From NCBI GenBank assembly GCA_958496175.1, contig OY292274.1, positions 4,588,001 through 4,652,000 of the forward strand: 64,000 nucleotides of DNA, written 5' to 3'. The notes below the pieces were generated by a model. It had not been told where the DNA came from. It saw only the letters and a program-made list of their open reading frames with translations, and did no database searches. This document shows, in pieces, positions 46,896 through 58,967 of the stretch. The DNA is from Sisyra terminalis (lineage: Eukaryota > Arthropoda > Insecta > Neuroptera > Sisyridae). The translations under genes were made by a program, and so were the position numbers. Each line of letters begins with the position of its first letter. The stretch's first letter is position 1.

Positions 46896-47525
46896 TGTAC
46901 CGGCAAAGAGTATCATTTTTTCAATATACAATCAAAACACAAAATTTTGTTACAACTATTGATTTTAAATCAATGATATAATCAGCCGTAATAGTATCAA
47001 CGTAGTGTACAAATTTTAATGCTATAGTAGTAAAAATCAATTGATTACTAACTAAGGAAAATACCAAAAAAATACATTTTGAATATCACTTAAGCTTTCA
47101 ATTTGTTTACCACCTAGTAAATGTGGTAACGATTGAAATAAATAGAAATCCGATGAAATAACTTTGGACGATTATAATGGGTACGGCAATATCACCTCCT
47201 CCTTAATAAATTAGTTCTTTTCATGACTATTCTTTTACAAAGGGATCTTGCATTGTCGTGTTGTAGCATAGAATTTTATCCGTTAACAGTTCTTGGACAC
47301 TTTTGGGTATTTGGCCGATCGATTAAGATTGATTGGGATTATTTGACAGCTCTTCAAACCAGTTGGAGAAATGAAAATTGTCGAATTTGAATTTTAAAAA
47401 AAAACTCACTTGGGATTATTGAACATCTAATGCATTAGATAAACAATGAAAATGTCTTTAGTAACAACTTTGCGTTGCTATCCTGTGAAACTCGATGAGT
47501 ATACAACACCGAAATCATATTATTT
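46896..47525 (-). mobile_element. TGTACCG-ended repeat, copy 3, truncated
   Basis: Reverse complement of roughly the last 630 bp of the copies at 3852-4742 and 50741-51622 (GTGTACCGGCAAAGAG end at 46896; acaactattgattttaaatc; attgattgggattatttgac). It stops near 47525, where the left part of the element should begin. Confidence 0.6.
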
Positions 47526-48600
47526 TGGGTTATTACTTTATTTAATGATATCATTTGCATTAATATCAACTTCTTGGCAACTCGAGAGAAATTTTTATAT
47601 ATCCCATTTTTGAAAAATGTTTCATCTTTTAATTGAAAAAATTCAACAATTTTTGAATGCTTTTTAAATACTGTAACAAGTGGTAGTACGAGGGCACTAT
47701 AAATTTTTTACTTCTTTGTCAGTTATGTTAATTTTTTGATAATGTTTCAACTTCCATTCATCCCAAGTGTGCTTAAACTCCAAAATTTATTTCCGCAGAT
47801 GTTTTTTACCTTGAAACTTTCCTCATTATCTCAATAGTTTCAAGTACGCAATGATTTCCATAATTTCTATTAGATGAGTCACAAAACGAGTTGAAAGATT
47901 AGATTTCTACTTATTTGGTTCAATGCTCACGCACATGTTCTTCAACTTTAGAACGGCCGCGACAGTAGGTGGTATATGGTGAAATTTATACAAAATGTTC
48001 AAACCCTTCAAAGGAGTAGCTAGGTGGAAATTAGGCATTATTTGTGGCAGAGCACAGCCTCCGGGAATCCGCAGCGGGACACCGCAACCTCGAAGGCTCA
48101 TTCTCCAGCTAAATGCTCCCAGCTTTAATGAAAAGAGCTTAATCTATTAAAAAAATATAATGAATTTAGTACTATGAAATATTTATTTCAACTTGTGTTG
48201 TGATTTAATAGAATATTTGAATTTATTGATTGTAATAAAAGTCGATAGTTAATTTATATGCACCATGCACTAATACATGGTCGTTGATCAAAGTAGATTA
48301 TTTCAATAACAATACATAACATCGTTCGTAATGGAACGGGGGTGGTTGTCACAGCTGGTGAAATATATATTCAATATGACAACTCCCTTTTATGCAAATA
48401 TGTAAGCGTTTATTGAATACCAAAAAAAATATATATCTGCTTATGAAAAACATATTTTTTAAATATAGTTTCCAAAAATATAACATTAAATTTAGACTCA
48501 TAAAAGCAGATTTAGTCGAATTTCATTAATATGTAATTTTTATTACATATTATTAAGAAGACAATAATTATGAAATTATGAATTAAGAAAGCTTGTTTGT
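47526..48600. other. AT-rich sequence with an old hAT-like end
   Basis: At 48000-48125, AGGAGTAGCTAGGTGG followed by a GC-rich run (cagcctccgggaatcc) resembles the terminus of the hAT element at 27826. No partner end was located. The 64-codon frame there is a by-product. Nothing else is supported. Confidence 0.3.
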
Positions 48601-48772
48601 TGAAAACTTATTTTTGGATTGTTATCTTGTTCAAACTTTGTCACCCTTTTTTTCACTCTTTTAGGGGGGAATTTTTCAAAAACCCTTTCTTATCGAATGT
48701 TTACATCGTATAAAGAATACACCTCCCAAATTTCATTTGTATGTTGAGACAAATGATTTTATATATATATTA
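48600..48772 (-). mobile_element. Small Helitron fragment beside a foldback
   Basis: ctttgtcaccctttttttca, then aaaaaccctttcttatcg and catcgtataaagaatac match the module repeated in the 3-kb Helitrons. Confidence 0.5.
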
Positions 48773-49746
48773 GACTGTGCCAAAAAAATCGACTATTTTT
48801 TTTAAAGTATATCGAAAATATTGTTCAAAGTAACAAAAAAAAAATATCGGGAAGGTTTGAGCCCGTAATATTAAGAAGTTTATCATGTTTATCATCTTTA
48901 ATTTCGATTTTTTATTTGTGCTTTCATTTTTGCATCAATGCTGTCAAACTATCAAGGTAAAAAAATTCATCTGCACATATATTTATAGAAAATTAAATTC
49001 CCTACAAAAAACGACTTTTTGAATTTTGGAAATTTTTGCCAGACACCCCGCTTCCGAATAATCAAGCTTTAAATATTGATATAATTTTTAGATTTATCTT
49101 CTTTATTTTAGAATTTTGTAACTAACGAACAAATAAATATATAGAAATGAACAATATAGATTCTTGATAGGAATTTAATGCTCTACAAAAAAGGTCTCCT
49201 AATGTTTTTACATAAAATTACTATTTCAAAATTGATTCAACAACGAAAAAAGAATAATTTAATTTTTCTTTCAACTTTAATTGTGAATATCTTTTGGAAA
49301 AGTAATTTTGTGTAAAAACGTTACGAAACCTTTTTTGTAGAGCATTAAATTTCCTTAACAATCTATATTGTTCATTTCTATATATTTATTTGTTCGTTAA
49401 TTACAAAATTCTAAAATAAAGAAGATAAATCTAAAAATTATATCAATGTTTAAAGCTTGATTAGTCGGAAACGGCGTGTCTGACAAAAATTTTTAAAGAA
49501 ACGTTTTTTGTAGGCAATTTAATTTTCTCTAAATATACGTGCTGATGATTTTTTTTACCCTGACACTTTGACAGCATTGACGCAAAAATGGAAGCACAAA
49601 TAAAAAATCGAAATTAAAGATGATAGACCTTTTAATTTTAATATTAAAAGCTCAAACTTTCCCGATATTTTTTTTTGTCACCTTGAACAATATTTTCGAT
49701 ATACTTTTCAAAAAAAAAAAAAATAGTCGATTTTTTTGGCCCAGTC
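48773..49746. mobile_element. 974-bp foldback element
   Basis: GACTGTGCCAAAAAAATCGA at the left is mirrored at the right (reverse complement GACTGGGCCAAAAAAATCGA). The inversion continues through arms of about 480 bp that meet near 49255. Shared landmarks: aagaagataaatctaaaaat, gtagagcattaaat, agcattgacgcaaaaatg. No coding sequence. It lies in an AT-repeat target, so a duplication cannot be judged. Confidence 0.85.
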
Positions 49747-49750
49747 AAAT

Positions 49751-49769
49751 ATATATATATATATATCAA

Positions 49770-49842
<73 letters not shown>
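49751..49842. repeat. (AT)n microsatellite
   Basis: About 90 bp of alternating AT, interrupted once (caagaat near 49768), directly beside the foldback. It gives Ile-Tyr frames that are not genes. Confidence 0.95.
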
Positions 49843-49846
<4 letters not shown>

Positions 49847-49849
49847 AAT

Positions 49850-50665
49850 AAGCCGAAATTATTTTTTTTATACATTTATACTATAAGTTATTATTATTAC
49901 GACTATTTTTTGTAAAATTTTTTTCTTTATCAATTTGGGGTATATTATATAACAATATTATATAACAAATATTATACAACGTTTTACAGTTATAAAAAAT
50001 AAAAAAAGGAATGCATAAAGGTTCGTATCCACGCAAGGTTTATAAATTACACAGGTTGCCCCATTGGAAAAAAAATGACGTCATACGAAGAATTTTGAAA
50101 TTTGAATCAGTCTGAAGATATGTATGAATTTCTTCTGAATACGTCAGGTGGCGCATGAGGCCACCTGTGTATTTTATAAACCTTGGAATCCACGTTCTTT
50201 TATATACAAGGCAAAAACGTTAACCGCAGCGCCAATAAGTTTCTCATCGTTGAAATGTTTGGCTGTAAAAATGTTTATTTTTCTAAAATAAATGTTTTTC
50301 TTACTATTCCTTTCAAAGGATTAATTGATCTAGTTTTTAGTTCAACTAAATAAGTATCAGGAAACATTGTTTATATTTTTTAAAGGCCTCTCCATTGATA
50401 TATCACATACTTTTTTATTGTCAACAAGGGGATACCTTTTTCTTATTTTTAAGGATCGCTATATAGCCTATAATAAGTAGGAAATTGTTTTGTATCTAAA
50501 TACCGAATTTCATTAATTAATTACCGAATTTAGTTCTTTAATTATGACAGACAAAAATTTTAAAAATTTTGACTTTTGAATAAGGATATCTTGAACCAAA
50601 TATTTACTCCTAATTTGGGGTAAAAAATTAAGGGTACTGACAAACGTAAAAATTTTATATATTAG
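49850..50665 (-). mobile_element. Decayed Helitron, 5' half
   Basis: On the minus strand it starts near 50665 (taatatataaaatttttacg) and carries diverged versions of the gtaaatatttggttcaaga, aataagaaaaagg and tRNA-like blocks. The last of these is split by the MITE at 50034-50187. Confidence 0.5.
50034..50187. mobile_element. 154-bp MITE with 7-bp duplication
   Basis: CAAGGTTTATAAATTACACA at the left is mirrored on the right (CCAAGGTTTATAAAATACAC when reversed). ATCCACG is repeated at 50027-50033 and 50188-50194. It interrupts the tRNA-like block of an old Helitron. No coding sequence. Confidence 0.75.
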
Positions 50666-50740
50666 GATAAATATAGATTGAGAAGTGATCGAAACGGAGA
50701 ATTGAAAATTTAAATCTATAAGACAAGAACAACTATTAGC

Positions 50741-51622
50741 TGTACCGAAAAAGAATGTCGTTTTTAACCAATAATCATTCAATTGCCATTTATCTGCTTA
50801 TAAGTTGTTTCAAAGTGGTACAAAAGACATTTTATGATTAGAGTAATTTATCAACTTAGTAAAAATTAGAAAAGTTTTTTTATTCAGAAATCTATATTGA
50901 AATGATAGGACCAAAATCCCGAAAGAATATAAATTCGGCATTCTATGCTCATCCAGTTGCACTGGATACCAACGCAAAGTTGTTACTAAAAACATTTTCA
51001 ATCTTTATCTAAGTGCATTAGATGTTCATTAATCCCAAATGAGATTTTTTAAGTTCAAATTCGATAATATTCATTTCTCCACGAAATATGACGAAAAATT
51101 TAACCAATAAAAAGTTAAAGGGGGAAAATGTTGCCAAATGTATGCCAGAAAGTCGAAGAACTGTCAAGTAATCCTAATCAATCTTAATTGATCGGCCAAA
51201 TACCCAAAAGTGTGCAAAAACTGTTAACAGATAAAATTCTATGTTGCAACACGACAATGGAAGACTCCTCTACAGAAGAAAAGCCCTGGAAAAAACTAAT
51301 TAATTAAGGGCGGAGGTAAAATTGCCATATCTACTACAACCGTCCAAAACTTTTTCATCGGATTTCTATTAATTTCAATCGTTATCACATTTACTAAGTG
51401 GTAAAAATATTTAAAAATTAAGTTATGTACAAAATGTATTTTTTTGATATTTTCCTTAGTAATCAATTGATTTTTACTAATATGGCATTAAAAATTTGCA
51501 TACTAGATGTGAAAACGTTGCTACTATTGAGGCTGATTATATCATTGTTTTAAAATCAATAGTTGTCTTAAAATTTTATGTTTTAATTGTCTATTGAAAA
51601 AACAACATTCTTTTCCGGTACA
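50741..51622 (+). mobile_element. TGTACCG-ended repeat, copy 2, complete
   Basis: TGTACCGAAAAAGAATGTCG at the left; the right end reads, reversed, TGTACCGGAAAAGAATGTTG. Flanking TATTA occurs on both sides. It is collinear with copy 1. A 63-codon minus-strand frame at the left end (50810-51001) has no counterpart function. Confidence 0.7.
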
Positions 51623-53144
51623 CCTATTATATAATACAACCAATTATACAATTAATATACTAAGTATACCAACAGTCGTGAAATGGCCAGCGACTTTAAT
51701 TTTAAAACATATTGGTGTATTTGGTAGCAAAAATTAAGGTATTTGTAACGTACATCAAAACTGAACAGTTACGGTCCTGTTTTCTTGATAGAAATATGGC
51801 ACAGTAGATATATTTTATAACGATCTACTTTATATAAAGATATGTATAGTCATTCGTATATATACGTATAGTGTATACACAATATGATGAATACACGATA
51901 TCAAAATATATTATCTGCATTGCCTAGAGCTACCCAAATGCGTCAAATATGCCATTTGATAAAATCATCTTTCATAGAAAATTTACGTTTGATGACTGGA
52001 AAGGTTATAAATGTGGGTAGATAGATACTATGCTCTATTCATAAATATAAACGTATGAACAAAATCTCAATAAATATGCGAATGAAAATGTTATGTACTT
52101 AATATGTATATTTGTGCCAATGTTGAAGAATTTCGTTTTAAATTTTTTCTGTATTGAATCCGAGTCAATGATATTACTAATTGATAATTAGATTTGGTTG
52201 GTTTTTATGTATGTGTTTCATATTTTATTTGATCTAATAGGAAAATTTATCACTGCTTAACAATAACATTATATTTTTGGTAAATTTTATACAAAAATAA
52301 TGCCAATTATAAGAATTACGGAAATATTGTATTTTTTATATTTACCACACTGTCGCAATAGTTTTGGCCTGTAGAAGTTTATCAATTAAACAAAAAAAAG
52401 CTTTTACTTTGTCCTATATAATTTCCACTAAGTCGTACATATGGTACATCAATAATATGAAAGAAATATAGTTTTTATAAAAATTTAATCTAAATGCATG
52501 AAATAATGAAATTGTCTTCGTTTGAATATAAAATTTCGTTTCGTATCATTTATTAAATAGATCTATCGTAAACTAGCTCAGAAATGTAAATAATTTCATT
52601 TGCCATCATTTGGATGAATAAATTTCAAAGATTTTATACAGTAAGGTAGAATTACTAAAGTATTACCGAATTGAATTGAATTAAATGAATATATTTGAAA
52701 ATTTTAAATGAGAAAAATAAGATGCACAAATATTGTACAAAGTAGAATACTTTAAACTTTAAAGCATTTAGATTCTAAGAAAGAGAAAGACTTAAGAGTC
52801 TAGACTTTAGAGTCTAAAGTTCAGATGAAATACATAGTTTTCTTCTTAATTTATGTCTTAAAATCCTTTACTGTTTCCATCATTAAAAGCATTACCTAAA
52901 ACTTATCTGTCGAATAAGACATATCGATAAGATAGTAATTTTAAATTAATAATATCACTTTGTATCTTACATATATGAACTAACAGTTTATCAATACAGA
53001 CAGGGTCACTTGTTCCTAAATATTTATTTAAAACATTTACCATATAGAAGTGGACTGTATTCATAAACTATCATGTATAGTTATGATTAAGTAATTAGTT
53101 GTATATTCCCCACAAATGGGGTTGCGTAGCAAGATTCCGGTGTT
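51623..53144. other. Unique AT-rich sequence
   Basis: No exon or repeat partner was found. A small palindrome-like run, gagtctagactttagagtct, occurs near 52796. Confidence 0.4.
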
Positions 53145-53357
53145 GTGAGAGATTTTAATGTCATTGAAACTTTTACTAAAAAAATCATTATTTGGAAAAG
53201 TAGGGTAGAAAAAAATTCATTTGAAATGTTTTCCAGAGTCGAAAGTTTTATGATCGAGAAAAATCATTATAAAACTTCTACTGCAAACATTATTGTAAAT
53301 CGTTTAAAAGCGCACAGTTCCGTACATACTTTATACACCGTAAAAAGAGCGTATTAA
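53145..53357 (+). pseudogene. hAT-type transposase fragment, tentative
   Basis: A 70-codon frame opens MRDFNVIETFTKKIIIWKSR and continues VEKNSFEMFSRVESFMIEKN. The pattern of an aromatic-rich helix with F-x-x-K-x-x-x-W-x-x-x-V-x-x-x-x-x-x-MF resembles the middle of hAT-derived proteins of the ZBED5/GTF2IRD2/SCAND3 kind, where a QGKD motif would come just before. That part is not present here. It is short, unaccompanied by termini, and in otherwise unique DNA. Confidence 0.4.
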
Positions 53358-53990
53358 TCTCAATAGATTTTCGTTTAGTTAAAACCAGCTGTAAGGTTGG
53401 ATACGGCGAAATGCGCATGATCTTTAAATCAAGTGCTATATGAATTTCAAAATGTTTCTTGGGCCAAGAAACATTCAGTTGAATGGAGAACTTAGCGACG
53501 TTAAGTCAACTTCGATTTCTTTGTACGAAATCACCATCATATTTATTTTAAACAATATATAAACTTGATTAAAAATTTGAATACTTCTTTCAAACATAAC
53601 TATACTTTATTCAAATATAAACGAAATTGAACGAATAATTTTATATATTTGGTTTAATTCGCATAGATATTTCAACCAAAAAAAAAAAAAATAGTTTCAA
53701 TTAAATTTTATTAAATATTAAAAATATACTTGGCTAGAAAGTAGGTATAATTTATTAAATAAAGGCTGATTTGGTTTTCATTTTATATATTGTATTAAGA
53801 ACAAAGGTACAAAGTTGTAACATATTTTTAAACAAAACAAAATATGTAAACTTAAATTATTTAATTAAAATTAAAAGTATAAGTCCGTACTATATTTAAG
53901 AGCTTGAAAAACTCCTAGCCCATACTATAAAAAATACAAATAATCATTTATTAGAATAAAATAAAATATATTATTATAAATATAACTTAC

Positions 53991-54202
53991 TTTAATATGA
54001 ACAGCAAATCCTCGCTGGCTTTCTTTTGACGTAGGTTTCCAATAATTTTTTTGTTTGACTGATACACCGGCTCGTGGAGGAACAATAAAAGTTTATAAAT
54101 ATATAAATATTTTAATTTGTTAAAAAATAATATACAAACCTCAAAAACTATTAATAAGACATCCCAACTCATTAAATATACTTTGACTGCGTTATCAGCC
54201 AT
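53991..54202 (-). CDS. 5' coding exons of a small spliced gene
   Basis: On the minus strand, ATGG at 54202 in a good context (aaaatgg) opens MADNAVKVYLMSWDVLLIVF with E after it (54202-54140). This is followed by donor GAG/gtttgt, a 69-nt intron and acceptor tcctccacgag. Exon two (54070-53991) continues the frame as PVYQSNKKIIGNLRQKKASE then DLLFIL, ending at a perfect donor gtaagt (53990). Because the intron is a multiple of three without stops, the unspliced frame is also open; composition changes sharply at the borders (coding to Tyr/Leu/Lys-rich), favouring the intron. Only 47 residues are visible and the protein is not recognised. A next exon may follow tttttttatag near 53927, but it closes after a few codons. 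Confidence 0.5.
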
Positions 54203-54510
54203 TTTTATAAAAAACAATACATGTAATAATGGTTCAACACAAATTATCCGCTAATTTCTTTTTAATGAATATTAAAATATGTTATTACACTTATTAAAAC
54301 AAAAATTTATAAATAATGTTGTATACTTACAAGTTAAAATGTTAAATGAAAAGCAAAATTCATAGGTTTAAATCGATAATACAGCTTAGAAAACACAGAG
54401 GTGAAGTATAGAGGATTCATGTTTGATCCCGTTTTCGACTCGGTAAACCTATCTCTCTCTAACTCACTTTTTCACTTCAACGACCTAGGTCGGAGCGCGG
54501 TCGTTTCAAA
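54203..54510 (-). promoter_or_regulatory. Putative promoter and leader exon of the 54-kb gene
   Basis: Upstream of the start codon there is a donor-like aactt/gtaagtat near 54333 and, before it, unique sequence with several CpGs (gaaacgaccgcgctccgacc at about 54489-54508). This fits a transcribed leader exon with an intron in the 5' untranslated region. No TATA box was identified. It is inferred from splice-site logic and composition. Confidence 0.35.
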
Positions 54511-56614
54511 ACTTCAATTTAATTTCTAATAAAATTAATGAATGACAATTTTAAAACAAAAGAGAGAAGGAGAAGAAGGAATAATTTTTATTTATTGTCG
54601 TTACTCTTAGATAGTATTTATATTTTCTTATAAACGGCATGAACAATAATTGACAATAGTGATCCAGCACTATAAGGAACTGTGTTGAACATTTCATGTT
54701 ATGCGCATGAGCAGCTTAGGTACACAAAGATAAAATTCCCTAATTTTGATGTGAAATGAGGAGGGGAGTTCACTCAACTACACTTACCATTGTTGTGAAT
54801 GTATTAGACATTCTATTCAACTACGTGTGTTTCTTGGCACAAGAAATATAAAATTCTTGATTCAAACCGTTTGTGATTGAATAAAGCGAAATAAATTTCA
54901 CTAAAGGTAAATTAGTCAAACTCTTAAGGAATTCAACCTCAGAATCAATTTTTTTACAGTATACATACTTTATATTAAATACTGATTTCATAAAAGTAGC
55001 TTTGATTCAAAAGCCGTTTTGAATTGGCTTTAATGAGATTGATTACCTGCCACTTAAAGCTCAAGAGGAATGTACTGAGCTTTTGTGTGACTCAAACTTA
55101 AAACTAAAATTTCCAAAAAATCCCTTGACTGAATTCTGGATCAGAACTAGAACTGAATTTCCCACAATCTTCTGCCATACTATATATTTATGTGAAGTTA
55201 TTTTCTCAGCCATTTAACACATATTAAATCCTAATATCGTTCATCGCTAAAATAAGGTTAAAGGGCTTTGACGTCCAGCAGTTTCAAACATTCCACTAAG
55301 ATTTAATTTGCTATGAAATAAAAAACAGATATATCTATCTCCTTCAATTTTTTCCGTTAATTTTAATTTAATACTTACCACTCAACGACTGTGTTCGAAT
55401 ATATTCGATCGAACTAGACGGTTAGAATTCCCTTTTATTTATGTTATTGCAAAAAGTGCAATTTTGTTAAAAAATAGAGCATATAATTTTTGTTACTATA
55501 ATAAATAAAATATTACAACTTTTTATGGAATTTTAAATTTTAGATATTTGTATGTTTCTTAACGAATTCTAAAACTAGATATTTTCATATGTATATGAGT
55601 ACCTTATAATTAAATCATCAACAAATATTTATTTATCGTTCTTTTATATTTATATGGACTCGCCAGGAAACTCACCATCATAAATGGAGTCGTGAATGAA
55701 AAAATTTTAAGAAGCCCTGGTCTAAATGATCAATTGTGTTTGGCTACAAGGTGTATAAATAGCGAAATAGTAAAAATTAAATTAATACAATAGTAATTGT
55801 ATATTTTATATACCCATTTTATATATTTGTACTAAAACTGATTTTTTATTCAAATATAGAAAAATATAATGTATCGATCGACTTTCCTTGCATTATTTTA
55901 AATATTGCATTGAATAATTTCAAAAACATACTTTTTTTTACATGTATTCAAACTATTTAAGACTAAAATATAAAATAGACAAGTAGTAGAAATGGGTTGG
56001 ATGGGAATGCATAGGGGAAATTATGTTCAACTTGGAATTTTTTACGTCTTATTTACTTGTCTGCAAAATAATGATATTTTCACCACGTTTTGGAATCTGT
56101 CATAATTGAAACTGAAAAAAATAAACATTTACTCGAAATATTAAAAGGAATGGACATAATTCATGATTTTATACCTTAAAATAAAAGGCCAAAGTAAACT
56201 ATTAATCAATACTGGTTTACTGAATACTGAAATAATGACTTCATGTTTTACTTATAAATGCTAATAACTTTATCATTTTTGCAGAAATTTCCAAAGCAAT
56301 TCTCTTAAGATAAACCGAATAGAAAATGAGACGTTGAGCTAGTGGTATGTACAGAAGCTACTTGTACCCATGCTTTTATCAATTACAGTCTTTTTTCTTC
56401 CCAATTATGCTTTACATATTTAAACTTTGTACATTTGGTCAATATTCAATCCACTAATACATTGACTTAAACCTATTTTGACAGATTTTTACAAAAAAAA
56501 GTACTGATGTACCTTCGTAAATTTGTGCGCAATCTTTTTAATAATTACCCCTCCGAAATCTTATGTCACATATAGGCAATTTATAAAAGTTACTTATACA
56601 TAATTTTATGATAT
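54511..56614. other. Unique AT-rich sequence
   Basis: I see no exon, RNA gene or repeat partner in these 2.1 kb. Confidence 0.4.
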
Positions 56615-57025
56615 AAGGACGTTAAACTATGATAATAATAATAATAATATAATGATTAAATTGTGGGCAATAAGGTCATTTTACAGCTTATTTTTATGAC
56701 ATTTGTGGAGTAATTTTTAAGTTTGGTAAGTATTTAAATAATGTTATTGAAAGTTAATTTATTTTTGGTTAGATTTCACATTAATTAACTAAGGTTTATG
56801 TCGACTAAAACGTATGAATTGTAATTTATTTATTTATAATTTTGACAATAATGTGTTGCTATTTTTAAATGTTATGTATTTTCATTATAGAGCCCTGAAG
56901 AAGTCAGAAATAACTGACGAAACGTTGGCGAAAAAATAAATAATATTCCACAAGAAGCTTCGTCTTTATTGCCCACAATTTAATTATTATATTTTAAAAG
57001 ACAAGGACGTAAACAACATGGAAAT
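56615..57025 (+). mobile_element. Penelope-like element end with hammerhead-type core
   Basis: The right part is the inverse of 41314-41560. taaattgtgggcaataag near 56656 is mirrored by ttattgcccacaattta near 56967, so the fragment has short inverted ends. The core is at 56895-56922, followed by CGTTGGCG. No coding remains. Confidence 0.5.
56895..56922 (+). ncRNA. Hammerhead-type core
   Basis: CTGAAGA, stem GTCAG/CTGAC with loop AAATAA, then GAAACG. The stem is perfect here, whereas the copy at 41413-41440 keeps pairing through a G-U change, which suggests selection for the fold in the ancestor. Confidence 0.45.
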
Positions 57026-57132
57026 AATAATAATATTAATAACAATTTTATGATAGGTACAAACATTTTATACAGTATTGTTAGTTATTTTTGTTGCAAT
57101 AACAAAAAATATGTCGCTATTCTTATCCCATA

Positions 57133-58384
57133 GGGTATTTGGTTCATAATTTCCGGGATGTTGGTACTATTAAGATACATTGACTCGGCAAGCTTCATAT
57201 CCCTATGTATTACTGTTTCTTTAAAAATCGAAAAAAGCTGGAGATCAGAAAAAAAAAATTCTCAGAAAGTTGTGAATCGATTTATTTGAATTTTGGGTAT
57301 GTTTTAGGAACTAATGGTAGCTTCTAGAAAAAAAAATGAGCTTTATCGGCTTATAAGATCTTTGAAAAAAGAGTGATTTACTTTTAATTTGAATTTTTAA
57401 CCATGATACAATTTTGATACAGTTATGAAACTATTTTCTTTGAAATCCCCAAATAATTTTTTTTTAAAGTTTTGAGTCTTTTAAATTTTAAAAAACGATA
57501 CGCCATATTGAAATAAATTAAAAACCGATTTTTTTACACCAAAAATCAATTAATGTAATAGACAGAAACGGAGCTTGCGCGATTACTATTCGAGTGCAAA
57601 TAACAGAAAATATTGAAAACAATAATATGAAAAAAGTTGTTTTCTATTTAAAGGATTAAATTATTAATATAAACATTATTTTGCACTAATGATTAAGTCA
57701 ACATTAAGTGTTATCTTATAAAACAAGATTACTGATCGGTGAGAGGTTTACGTTAGTGCTCAATCATTCTATTCTCATCCATTCCCTGCATATTACAAAT
57801 TGCAATCTTATTGTATAACACTTGATGCTGACTTAATCATATAATACTGTCAAATAACTTTATATTAATGATTGCATTCATTTAATAGAAAACAAATGTT
57901 TTCATATTATTGTTTTTAATATTTTCTATCATTTGCACTCGTATAGTAATCGAGTAAGCTCCATTTCTGTTTATTACATTAATTGATTTTTGTGTAAAAA
58001 AATCGGTTTTTAAATGAATCAATATTGGGTATCATTTTTTTAAATTCAAAAGTCTCATAACATTCAAAGAAATTTTAAAGGGATTTCGAAAAAAATAGTT
58101 TCATAATTGTACCAAAACTGTATCATGATTAAAAATCAAAAGAAAAAGTTCTTTTTTTAAGGATCTTATGAACCGATATAGCTCTTAATTATTTTCCTAG
58201 AAGCTACCATTATCCCCTAAAACATATCCAAAATTCAAATAAATCGATTCACAAGTTTCTAAGATTCTTTTTTCTGATTTCCAACTATTTTCGATAGAAA
58301 CGGGAATACATAGGGATCTAAAACTAGCCGAATCAATGAATCATAATAGTACCGACTTACCCTGAAATTATAAACCAAATACCC
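57133..58384. mobile_element. 1.25-kb foldback element
   Basis: GGGTATTTGGTTCATAATTT at the left and its near-complement at the right end. Arms of about 600 bp meet around 57760 with a spacer of under 100 bp. Landmarks on both arms: atccctatgtatt, tgtgaatcgatttatttgaa, atggtagcttctag, atcaattaatgtaat. No coding sequence and no clear target duplication. Confidence 0.85.
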
Positions 58385-58967
58385 TTCGGGGACCAACTCA
58401 CTATACTTATTGTCCTATGTCCTTTACAGAAAACGAAATTATAAAACTTTAATTGAAAATCTAAACGACATAATTATAACAATCAAAATTCAACCCTGTT
58501 TTCTTCAATTCTCAACCCTTCTTTTCTTAACGTGTATAACGCTTATTTTTTAGCAATGTATAATGGGGCTTAATGCTGTGGCACTTGTAATAAATTGAAT
58601 AAATGTTCAAATAACTTTTAAAGTTTATTTTTTTATTCTTACGTTAAAAGTATTTTTAAGAATAATCAATGGATAATTGCTAATTAAGGTTGGAAGTATC
58701 ACAACGGGCATTTCACGTGAAGCGGACAGCGAAAAAAAAGTGATGTTCTGAAATTTGTTCATATTTGGCATAATTGTACTTCTATTAAGTATGATTGTGG
58801 ACACAAAATATTTTTTTCGAATGATGATTATTTGCCAATTTAAACGCTTCAAAAGAATTGTCGTTTTTGAAATTCGAATTTTCTGAATAAAAATTTTCGA
58901 CTTAATTTTTTTTTAAATATTAAATATGGTGGTTTAAATAGAAAATTAACTGTTCTTTCTAAATAGA

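Noticed and set aside
49620..49886. Ile-Tyr repeat protein of 88 residues
   Set aside because: Pure translation of the (AT)n microsatellite at 49751-49842.
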